Origin: Karalla daura
Taxonomy: Eukaryota > Chordata > Actinopteri > Chaetodontiformes > Leiognathidae
Length of the DNA: 64,000 bases
Assembly (NCBI GenBank): GCA_029224185.1
Contig: CM055188.1
Location: 30,437,400 to 30,501,399, forward strand
Reading direction: 5' to 3'
Position 1 is the stretch's first letter. Each line of letters opens with the position of its first letter. The notes under the pieces were generated by a model. That model saw only the letters and a list, made by a program, of their open reading frames with translations. It was not told where the DNA came from and did no database searches. Below, piece by piece: positions 35,901 through 61,317 of this stretch. The position numbers were made by a program, and so were the translations under genes.

Positions 35901-38580
35901 TGGGAGAGAAGAAGAAGAAGAAAATATCCTCTTAAAGAACAGATTTCTTATGATCTGACACATCTTAGATGGGCTGTATGATCTGTGGGACTTCAACCCT
36001 GGCACCCCTAAATTTATTCCAGATGGTTTCTTCAGATGCAGTAGATACTGCAAGGATGATATGTGTAAGTGAGGATGAGAGGTAGGAAGCCTGAAAAGTC
36101 CCTAGTAACGGGTGAGAGAGGGAATAGTGTGTCTGTGTGTGGTGCCATGTCCAAGGAGTTTTCCATGTCTTCACCCTCAGTGCACTCTAGAAAGGCACCA
36201 TTAGACTTTATTGGTGAATTCTGCACAGCCCTAAAAAAAACATACAGTAAATACCTCTCCATCAGCTCTATAGGGCAGCAGTTCTCCAATGCTCTGCAGT
36301 GGAAAATCCTTTGCTCCTGACTGTTTGGAGCCCAGGAAACGAAAGAAGTATACAGCGTAGCACAGCACCAGGAATCCTGTATAGGCAAGCTGAGGAAAAA
36401 AGAGAAAATGAGAGACCCATCATTGTGATGTACAGCAGGTCCCAAAACATCATCAGATCTTCATAGACTTCAGATACCGACATGGAAGTTTACAAATGGG
36501 CAATAAGTGTAATAAGTGACAATGTAAACCATGTCACGCCACAACTCCAAAAATACTTGGCATGAACCTGCCTCAATTCAGGTACACGTGTAAATGAGGG
36601 CAAATGACAGCTGCCTTGCAGCATGGTTAAGTTTCTTGTGAAATGGAAGTGTACATACACTGGCTCAAACGTGTACAGCTGGATGGATGGACACACTCTG
36701 TAGCTACATTGCTTCAGTTACCACTTACTTGATGAAACAAGTCACTGAGCTCAGCTGTTTGGCAAAGAATGTAATAATGATCATAATGATCATTCATATG
36801 GTCATTCATGTGACATGACAGCCAATCAGTAAATGATGCGGAGAGACTCACATGAGCAACGCAGAAGATGTAAAGGCCCCATTCCCGAGCCAGCACCACC
36901 AGCAACACAGTTATGCTGCACTTGGCAACCATCGCTAAGCTCTCTGCAACCACCTTCAGGTGGACAAACATGTAAGCCTGAGCCAGGACCCAGAACGGCT
37001 CGACCAGGAGTTCCTGCACACCCGACCAGGCAAACAGCACCACAGCGGGGCCATAGTAGGGCACCGTGTCCGGGTCTGGGACCTCCAGGAGCCACAGCCA
37101 CACACAGGACAGCAGGGATGCCCACAACACACCTACAGGCACCCTGAGAGGAGAGGGAAGCAAAGATACAGTATCAAACACGCAAAATGTGATGTTTTAT
37201 AGTTTAATCTTCACTCTGAGGTCTACTTACGACAGCCATAACAGATTGAATATTTGTCTCCAGCTGTGCTGGACCCCACTGAGACAAGCTCTCCTAAAAG
37301 CTTCTCTGGATAAAAACACTAAAGTGGAGTACAGAAGTGTAAGCCTGAAGGAGACCCAAACACACAGACACACGCAATGTTACACACTCTGTATAATCAC
37401 CACAAATCAAGGCACATTTATTTTCAAAGCACACTTAAAACAGCAGCAGTTGACCAAGTGCTGAACAATCAACCACATAGAAACAGTGGCTGGTTTAACA
37501 CACAAGGCCAGGGAGTATTCAGAACAGCAGAAATGGTTTTAACTGACTTCTGTCACTAATGTGTCCAGGTCTGGTAGATTGAGATAACACAGTTGTGACA
37601 ATTTATGTAAAAAGAAAAATCAAGGTTTCTTTACAAGCGAACAAGATAGCAAATATGCTTAATATTTACCATTTATCCCCTTAACATAAAACTTAGAACT
37701 AATAGTGTAATCTGTTTTTGCAAGAGCTACATAGATTTTCTGTTCTATGAAAAACAGAAATTACAAGTATCATCATCAAAAATCAGGGTAAAACTGCTTT
37801 TTCTTTAAATGAGGAATTATAGTCAGATGTGAAATTGAGCTGGAGTCGTCTGGAGGTCAGCCCCTCCTCACTTTGTCTCAGCTCCCTCAGCTTCAGTATG
37901 AAGCAATTTCATTGTTTTCATTGATTAAAATAATTCATTTGATAAAATCTGTATATTAAGCTGATGATGCAAGGTCAAAAAATATATATTTTGAGCGATA
38001 ATGGCCCCTGAGTGAAGAAGGGCTTCCCCCTCCTTAGAAAAGCCAGTTTAACCACTGATAACTTCCTTCTGTGACAGAAAAATAAAAACAATTACATTAT
38101 TATAACAAAGTGCAGCTAAAATAGTAATTACATTGCATTATTGATTTATTTGGCAAATAATAAATGCCACACAACGGTTAAAAAGAACATGAGTATTGTG
38201 ATTTACTTAACATAAAGCCAGAAAAGTAATAAATGTCTTTCACGACTTTCTGACTATTGTTCAAATGGACTATACAACAGCCAAATAAATGTGCAGGTTA
38301 TACTCTTTCCGCTTCACTTGTAGGCGTATAAGTTTTATTTACCTGACGTTGACGACCCCAATCAGCTCTTTGGACACGAAGCGCAGAGTAAAAGCATTCA
38401 GTAAGAAGGTGAGGACGCGGAACATCACCTGGGATAAACCAGAAACACAAACATGTCAATAACTCCACAGTCCGAACAAGGTCTGACGTCCATATCGAAA
38501 ACTGAGAGCTTGTGTACCTGTAGCAACACATTATAAGATGCCAGAGTGGACGCCTGCTTCAAGACATCCTGAGAACTCAT
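32977..38580 (-). CDS. rft1: RFT1, ER lipid-linked oligosaccharide translocation protein (10 coding exons)
   Basis: Coding exons: 38580-38518, 38428-38343, 37344-37231, 37143-36852, 36389-36255, 35737-35477, 35391-35247, 35003-34898, 34797-34548, 33141-32977; 1617 nt, 538 aa (human 541). All junctions are GT-AG and keep frame. RFT1 is a multi-pass ER membrane protein needed for N-glycosylation at the Man5GlcNAc2-PP-dolichol stage; whether it is itself the flippase is disputed. Recognised stretches: RVLTFLLNAFTLRFVSKE (exon 2), EPFWVLAQAYMFVHLKVVAE (exon 4), [20 protein letters not shown] and FGDQGVYDIVNNLGSMVAR (exon 6), LALDIYGG (exon 7), VNGVTECFVFAAMSQKEVD (exon 8), WWAGAVGFILANCLNMG (exon 9). 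Many hydrophobic segments fit the MOP/MATE-like fold. The start MSSQDVLKQAS parallels mammalian MGSQEVL. It follows prkcd on the same strand, as its neighbour also in human. Confidence 0.95.
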
Positions 38581-38786
38581 TGTGGACTCGCTGGAAAATA
38601 TTCCTCCAAGGCGTGAATTTAAGGAAACTATCTACTGATTTCGATGGAGAGGAAACATTATACAGTCATGACGTGGACACCGGCAGCCCAAACGATTACA
38701 TTTACCGAGCATGGAGCAGTCTAAGCTGGGGTAGTAGTGGTACAGGCGGCACTTCCGTACACATTGGAAGGAAGCGGTTTGCGTCA

Positions 38787-38794
38787 TGACGTCA
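38787..38794. promoter_or_regulatory. CRE (TGACGTCA) in the rft1 promoter
   Basis: A full palindromic cAMP-response/ATF element about 207 bp upstream of the rft1 start codon, next to GGAAG ETS-type cores near 38766-38773. CREB/ATF control is inference. Confidence 0.5.
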
Positions 38795-39059
38795 CGCGTG
38801 ACACAGTACGCCATCTGGTCTCTAGAGGGCGGAGTTTCCCCACACAGCTCGTGCTGCTTTTTACAATAAGGAGTAATTGTGCGTGACAGGTTTACAAGTT
38901 TTACAGGTTCATAACAAGTTTGAAGTACTTATGCATAACAGGGAGACAGCTGTAATTATTAACCTCACACCCTAATGTTATTACTCATAAAGATCCTTAA
39001 AGTTAGACAATTAAATTACTTCTCCAGAAGAGAGAGAGGGAGCTGGTTGCAGCTGTCTC

Positions 39060-39280
39060 AGAGGCAGTGATGGTGTACAAATATCTGGGGACCAGGAGGT
39101 GATCCTGACGTGCCAGCAGAGGATGCACCTGCTGCAAAAAAGCTAGCTGTCAGCAGCAAGATCCTTCTCACCTTCTTCTACACACTCATAGGATCAGTCT
39201 TATCTTTCTCAGTGGTCTGCTGGTTACCCTCCATGAACCTGCAGATCCTCAAACAGTATTGTAAAGGTGTGTTCCAACAT
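39060..39280 (+). mobile_element. LINE reverse-transcriptase C-terminal fragment, broken
   Basis: Reads cagcagaggatgcacctgct as QQRMHLL in one frame, then after a frameshift SSKILLTFFYTLIGSVLSFS followed by VVCW, the pattern found near the C-terminus of fish LINE reverse transcriptases (LL-x-FYxSxIxSxLxFSxxCW). Frameshifted and truncated. Confidence 0.5.
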
Positions 39281-40323
39281 AACTGGACTCCCCACCAGGT
39301 ACTAGGTGGCATGGCTGCCCAAATCCTTAAGTACCACTCCAACTCTCTCTTCCTTCCATTCCAGAGGCTGCAAGACCCAAAGGAGAAGATCACTTTTATC
39401 CCTCAGACTGTCAAGTACCCCACAAGTAGTATTACATTACTAAAAATACTAGTGAATTCTGTATATGCCACATTGTATGGAAAAGTATTACGAAATACAT
39501 TTGCTTTTCCCCCAAAATGATCATGACAGATTAAAATTATTTCAGTGCAATAATGTAAATATATTCTGTATAGTGTACATACATGTAAAAGTACTTCCCA
39601 GTGCATTTTCAGAATTCCCTTATCTTTTCTGTTGTACGTGTTTACAATCCAAACCTCAACTCGGTGTGCAGATTGCTCCCCTCACACGCTTCCTAAATTG
39701 TATAACCTGTATAACTAACTATGCTACTCCTTGCTTCCTTAATTGCCTCACAGGGATTAATTCAGTTTTCTAAATCTGCATCTGAATCTGAAGCTTCAGT
39801 ATGACAGACAAGTCGTCACACCACATACTTACACAACTGCTTTTAAAGTGTGTCATTTTCTAGAATTGCACCTTGCATTTCATATATTTATCCAGATTAC
39901 TCTCATGTTTATTCTTCTCTCTCTCTCGCCCCAAAAGTGGGAAAAGACTTTCTATATCATCTGCATTTACATACAGGGAAGAGCCTGCAAAATCAGTCAA
40001 TCGTTTTCCAGGATTTCCCGGTATGTGGGAACTCTGAGACAATATTTTACTTCCTTGATGTGGCCTCCTTAACTGAACATTGTTTTGCCCTTTTAAAAAC
40101 TGACCCACAGGAGCAGAGGTATTGCATCACGTCAACTGATAATTAGGCTTTCGGGGTAACAGAAAGCGTGTGAAATGTATGAAATTCCTAAAATAAGCAA
40201 GTTTAGGGTTCTCTTGAGTTCCTTTTTATATCCATTTGCTTTCTTATTAAACGTATAGAAATAGCGTGTGTAGGTAAATGAATGTGTGGACGTTCCAGAT
40301 GTGATGCGCGTGCTTGCTCTGAC

Positions 40324-40386
40324 CTGTAGATGATCCCTTTGGAGTGTAGGAACTGAAGACCACAGATGATCTCTGCTGAGTAGAAC
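40324..40386 (-). pseudogene. orphan copy of prkcd exon 13
   Basis: Sixty-three nucleotides identical to prkcd exon 13 (50072-50010), with the same CAG acceptor and GTCAGAG donor, encoding FYSAEIICGLQFLHSK and GIIY. It lies 5.7 kb downstream of the prkcd stop codon and its poly(A) signal, on the same strand, with no partner exon nearby. It therefore cannot be a normal alternative exon; it is a by-product of the segmental duplication, unless a read-through transcript uses it. Confidence 0.85.
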
Positions 40387-41335
40387 CTGGAGACACACGT
40401 GGCAGAGACATACAGTATCAGCTCCTCATGTCTGAGGAAAGGCCACACATCCAGCTGTCAGTAACTAACTAATGACCTGGCAGCTAAACACTGGGGTCAC
40501 TGCAGAGGGAGGCCAGCCTCACGGCTGTGTAGCGCTGAATTATTGAGCAGGACGTCTGTATGGAGCCAGAGACGGCTGAATGATGCTGCCATGATGTGAA
40601 ATCTGAGAGGTGCAGAGAGCTGAAAGATTAGCCTACCTCTGCCCTGTTCCTCTCATCATCTGAGCAGGTAAACAAACAACCGAGTCCTGATGAGAGACAC
40701 AGAGGCCTCCGCCCTAAGTTACCAACTGTTCATTTTTGTGGTTTGGTTTGTTTTTGTTTGTTTTTTGTTTTGTCTTTTTGTATAGTTGTCCAGCACTTCT
40801 CTTATGTAGTGTCTATCAACAGTATGATAGACAAGTTGTTGTGCATCCACAGATCCTCCAACAATGTGGAGATATGTTAATGGGCTAAGTGCTAGTGCTA
40901 GCTAAGCTCAGAGGGTAACGATCTGGCATGTATGGCATACTAGTAACGTTCAGCATTCACTAACAGTAACTACCATAACTTTAATATTCAGTTTTCTTTA
41001 TAAACTTGTCAGAGGAGGTGTGCAGCTTCGCCATGGATGTATTATTAGAGCTCTTAATACATCCATCAGTTTGACGGACCTTGTTTACATAGTAACGGTT
41101 GCTAGGAGGCATGATTGGACGATGCCCATTTGGGGCGGGGTTTTTACAAAAAGTTACTTGTTTGTAACCTGCTTGTACCTTGCATTTCATACTTTCACTC
41201 TTCAATCATTCAGATTGCTTTGATGTGTAATCCTCTCTTGCTCCCTGCGTCTCCTTTTTACTCACAGGGCAGACAGAAGCAGAGACTTGGCTTTTAACTA
41301 ATATTTTCCCAACAGACTTATATCGTTGGTTTTGG

Positions 41336-41520
41336 AATAGAATAGAATAGAATAGAATAGAATAGAATAGAATAGAATAGGAAATGTCTTGAATTTGAGG
41401 TGCAGCCTGGCAGCAACTGGGGAGAGGTGCCTTGCTCAGGGGCACTTCATGCCGTTGTGGGGACTCGACCTGTGACCTTTAGGTTACAAATCCAGGTCTT
41501 TAACCCTGAGACCACAGTTG
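41336..41520. repeat. (GAATA)n tract plus fish interspersed-repeat end
   Basis: About nine GAATA units (41336-41381) are followed by gaggtgccttgctcaggggc and gactcgacctgtgacctttag, a phrase pair typical of a common fish repeat. Present only in the downstream copy of the duplication. Confidence 0.5.
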
Positions 41521-41687
41521 AACCACATGTAGTCTTAAACTTAGCCTTTTCTTAGCCATTTACTGTTGTTTTATTGTTATGATGTCTCTTTTAGCTGTGA
41601 CTTTTTACCTTTGATATGATGTTTTCTCACCTGGTTCCTCTGTGCTCAGGAAGACATTCATACATGTTGATCCCATCCTTGTGTGGG

Positions 41688-41690
<3 letters not shown>

Positions 41691-41767
<77 letters not shown>
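41691..41767. repeat. (TG)n microsatellite
   Basis: Thirty-eight TG units that abut the left edge of the identical block B; the other copy has no such run at the corresponding point. Confidence 0.95.
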
Positions 41768-41768
<1 letters not shown>

Positions 41769-42740
41769 TGAGACACTGGGCCAGACTCTCTGCAGCACCA
41801 GGTCAACAGGTTAGCAGAGCCCTGGAGGCCCGGCACGGGGCATCTGAGCTGATAAAGAGGTCACTGGAAACTCTGCAGTTCATTCGCTGCCTAAGGAAAC
41901 ACGTTACATAACCAGATGCAGGAGATCATTTCCGTTCCACACTGACAACATTGTTCAGCAAGGCACACGTTCTCAGTCATTATATTCCAAAATGTATGTA
42001 AACAATCAGCCAGCTGCATGTGTCGTTAAAGTGTGACTCACTGTCACATAATTAAGAGTCTTGTCTGTGTTTTTCTCTCCTTCGCTGAGGGTAAATGTTC
42101 CAGCCAGGAGGAGTACAGTCACTGATTCAGGGGGATTTCAGTGGATGCCAACAGATGCCAACAGGAGATCAGATGTCTGTGTTTGCAGAATACACAATTA
42201 CACGTCATCTCATGGGGCCCAGGCCCAGCCATTAGTCCAGAGGCAGGAACTGTAAGCAGAACTTACAGAGACCTACTTCCAGAAAACGGCAAACATTCAA
42301 AACCTATACCTGATAGTTGATAGTCATATAACAGATAACTCTCTATGGGATAAGAAATGTGGCTTGTAAATTGTTGTAAATTGTTACAAAAAGCACAGAT
42401 TTGGTTGGTTTTGCTTTGAAACACTCTCGGGCACAGCCATGAAGCTGTTCCCTGTCTGGAAGCTTGATTGTGAGTCTAAATGGAAAATGTGAAGAGATTA
42501 TCTCTATTTGTAAATATGAGGCGTAAAACTTAAACTCATCGTTCCTCCTCCTCTGGAGGGATTCCCTGTGAGTGACGAGGAACAGCCACACCGGGACCTG
42601 CAGAGTCCTTACAAGGCCAGCAGCAGCTAGTGGAGGCCAGCACAGCCCCAGCCAAGGAGGGCCCAGTATGTCATGTCAATGGAAAACAGCACAGACACAC
42701 ACACACACACAGTAAACATAGGCTCCACTTCCCTGTGGAT

Positions 42741-43864
42741 GGAAGAGGCTGTTTCTGATGCCTGTCCCTGGTGGTCGCCCAGTTTGGCCCAGTTGAAGGT
42801 CTTGCAAAAGAAGTGTGGACTACAGCGTCCTGGGCCTTATTCACTGAGACTGCCCAGGCACATCTCTCTCTCTCTCTCTGTGCAAAACTATTTAAACATA
42901 TTTCCTGTGCGTACTTGTACAGGCAACTGCTCAGTGTCAATAAGTCGTGAATCTTGAATCATTTGCATAATTTCATGTCAGCATTACAACATCACAGAGT
43001 TCAAACAGTTTTTCCTCACAGAAACAACACAACAATGTGACGGTCGACCCCTGATATGGCCCTCCCAGTCTCCCACATTTTGGACCACACACCACTCCAA
43101 ACTTAAAGGAATAAGAGCTATTTTCACAACCAATCAGTAGAGCTATAGACATTAACTTCCAGATTAATGCTTACAAATCTTCTCATTGTATAAATTCTTA
43201 CTTAAGTACAATTCAGTTTATAAACTGAATTACATGCTGAACTGTGAGACTGTGACTGGCTCTCCCTGTGCAGGACACATTTATCTTCAAGTGTTTGGAC
43301 TCAAACAATTGGCAGATATTTGGATGTAAAAATCTAATTTGATATTTTATCACATCCCACATTAAACCTTCGTCATGGATCATGGCAACTTGGATTCACA
43401 CTCATGTCTTCTGGTCTTCATCTTCCAGAGTTAATATACAAATCCTCTGAAACAGTGATATACAGGAATTTTCCCACAGCTTGTGTATTTGGGTTTGTTG
43501 CCTGATGGCAGGACAGACAGAAAGCACTTGTTCAAGCAGCCGTGGGTAGACATCGTTAAGGAAAAATACTCAGTGGAAAAACTGGCTTTCATCTGAGGTG
43601 TGAAACTAGGATCTTCAAACAAAAGTAGAATAAATGGACTCTATTTGAGAAGGGATTTTTCCAAGGAAGATGGTATGTGAATGGACATGTGAGTCATGAG
43701 CTGCAGACTGAATGACAGTGACTAGACAGTAATTACAGCTGTTTCATGAACACAGGGTTGGGAAAGGTGGGAAGTTCTGCTTGTCAATAAGTTCAGTGTC
43801 ACAATCTCATTAGTTTGTTTGACATTCAAGAGACACTTTGATAGTTAGACATAATCTACTGCCA
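42741..43864. other. intergenic, nothing recognised
   Basis: Sequence between the segmental duplication and the next repeat. No exon, motif or clear repeat was found. Confidence 0.4.
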
Positions 43865-44215
43865 ATACATTACATTTATTCATTTGACAGATGCTTTTAT
43901 TCAAAGCGACTTACAGTTGAGGGACGGTATAAGTGCTTCAAGTGCAACAAGAGGCGATAGTTGAGATGGGTAAGTCAGATAGAAGAGATACAATTGAAGG
44001 ATGGGACAGATATTTGTTTGTTTTGTTGTTTGTTGAGAGGAGGTGCTCTTTGAAGAGGAGAGTCTTCAAGAGATTCTTGAAGATGGGTAGAGAGATTCCC
44101 ATTCTGATGGTGTTTGGGAGTTTGTTCCACCACCTTGGGACCACAAAGGCAAAGAGTCTGGACTGAGATTGCTTTGTGTGTGGGGATGGCAGTGCAAGAT
44201 GGCGTTCTTGGGATA
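43865..44215 (+). repeat. teleost interspersed repeat
   Basis: Starts with catttattcatttgacagatg and caaagcgacttacagttgag, then gtcttcaagagattcttgaag and gggagtttgttccaccacc, in the order known from a very common non-coding fish repeat. The open frames within it on both strands are not genes. Confidence 0.6.
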
Positions 44216-44707
44216 AACAAACAAGCATCAAGCTAGCAACTACCTCCAATGCACCATTCCTGTGTCACTTAAGGTTTCAAGTTGTTGTAGAACAAAAAAA
44301 GGACTGAGGACCAAGTTTGTGTCAAGATTATAGCACAAATAAAACAAAGACAGCAACCAGACTTTGCTGAGGACAGGTCTAATTTATTGTGTAGACTGAT
44401 AGTTCTATTACAATCAGATACAGACATTACAACTTCTGTGTTTCAAAGCTGTGAAGTGATGCTGATAAGAAGTAAAAGGCAACAGGTCCAAATACTCAAA
44501 GTCCAAGAATCAGTGGACACGCTCTTCAAGACATCACTGACCTGCTGAAACGATGTTTGTCTGACTTTGAAGAATAGAAATTATTATATAGACAAAATAT
44601 GAACACTTTTTCTGTGGCTGCAAAAACAAAAGCTCTCAATAAGCTCTAACTTTGATGACTTAAGTAAAAATGTATGCAATGATGTCACTCAAGGTGTTGT
44701 TCTCCAG

Positions 44708-44748
44708 CTGGTCGCTAGAGGGCGGGATTACCCCACATGGCAGGTGCG
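44708..44748. repeat. second copy of a CTCF-like segment found at the rft1 promoter
   Basis: Ctggtcgctagagggcgggat is a near match to 38815-38845 (ctggtctctagagggcggag). Both carry CTAGAGGGCGG, matching the 3' 11 positions of the CTCF consensus; the first three positions have two mismatches. Confidence 0.4.
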
Positions 44749-44772
44749 CCTCCTCTATAAACTGTGATTCAC

Positions 44773-44878
<106 letters not shown>

Positions 44879-45504
44879 ACCCACATTGATTCTGCCAGGG
44901 TAAAAAAAAATCAACACTCATGAGATGAATTGTCACGAGAGAAAAGCACCCTTTATCTTTCACTCACACTATTTCTTATCTTGTATAGTGATATAATAAA
45001 TGTTGCCACTATTCCCTGATTCTCTGCAAACTTACCCATTGTGCTGCACATTCTAGTGCAGCCAAAACACTGTGGAAATAAAACTTAACAGGGTATCTGA
45101 GCAGGTAGTAAATACGATGTAGAGTATTCATTGATTTAAAACTAAAACATGTATGGAGTCGTGGTTCATTACACACATAATACATAATGTCCTGCCTGTC
45201 ATCATTCACCAATGATAAACTATAGTCTAACTAAATTAATCCTTCATTTTTCATATAAGGAGAACGATGCAAAACTCAAAATGCTTAAAAAAGAAAAAAC
45301 AACAACACACCAGAATTGGGAGTTGATGATTTTTTAATTCAGATGTAAAAGATGGAGACAGTAAAAAAAGTACATTCTTAGTGAACCAATATACATGTCA
45401 AAACAATATACATTACATTATCTATATACAGCATTTCAGTAACTTCCTATTTATTGTTAAAAGTCGTGTACCTTGCCTGAGTGCATCCAGTCCACCCGTT
45501 TGTT

Positions 45505-45528
45505 CACACACACACACACTCTCTCTCC

Positions 45529-45577
<49 letters not shown>
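45505..45577. repeat. compound (CA)n(CT)n(CA)n microsatellite
   Basis: CA, then CT-rich, then CA runs; downstream of the likely prkcd poly(A) site. Confidence 0.9.
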
Positions 45578-45580
<3 letters not shown>

Positions 45581-45818
45581 GGATCAGCTGTTACTGTCTA
45601 AATTTGTTCTTTACATGGCACCATTGAGTCAATCACACAACCACAACTTGTTCTTTATCAGCGACAACATGATTAATCCAGTCTAAGGCAAGAATTCTGA
45701 CGTTCCAAGACAGATAACACTCATTAATCTAGACTCGAGGACAGATAGGTTTTTGTTGGGTTGATCTCTACACATGCAGTACCCTCATTTGAAGTATACA
45801 GTATATTTATCATTATTA

Positions 45819-45824
45819 TTTATT
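45819..45824 (-). other. prkcd: candidate poly(A) signal of prkcd
   Basis: TTTATT on the plus strand gives AATAAA on the minus strand, 225 bp after the prkcd stop codon. Confidence 0.45.
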
Positions 45825-46048
45825 TTTTTGTTTGTTTTTACCCCAAGCTGGGTTAAATTGAACGTTCTGAGAAGGGACAGATGGCAACAGCGATGTCAAG
45901 TGGAATGTATTTTCAACCTCCCGCCCTAATATTATTACTCATAAAGGCCTTTAAACCTAGACAAATAAAACGCATGCAAACAAACACAACAGTATTGATA
46001 TATATACAGAAAAAAGGGGCCCGTTTCTACTCGTACGATTACATAAAG

Positions 46049-61317
<15,269 letters not shown>

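Larger units (their letters stand above)
40284..42740. repeat. segmental duplication, downstream copy of prkcd exon 13 region
   Basis: Paired with 49970-52285. Block A: 40284-40730 with 49970-50416, constant offset 9686, only two mismatches seen (40410 and 40723). Block B: 41767-42260 with 51085-51578, offset 9318, no mismatch seen. Block C: 42541-42697 with 52076-52229, one 3-bp indel and one mismatch. Sequence between the blocks has diverged and carries different insertions, including a (TG)n and a (GAATA)n only in this copy. Anchors such as actctctatggga at 42340 and 51778 show the interiors are homologous too. Confidence 0.9.

Noticed and set aside
36826..37147. 99- to 104-residue frames in other frames over rft1 exon 4
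   Set aside because: Shadows of a GC-rich real exon; the rft1 frame has the family match and splice sites.
40284..42740. A complete second prkcd gene
   Set aside because: Only exon 13 is present; no other kinase, C1 or C2 exon was found between 38.6 and 46 kb.
43933..44249. Frames of 77-103 residues on both strands
   Set aside because: They fall in a common non-coding fish repeat; the apparent WWNKLP-type motif is repeat sequence.
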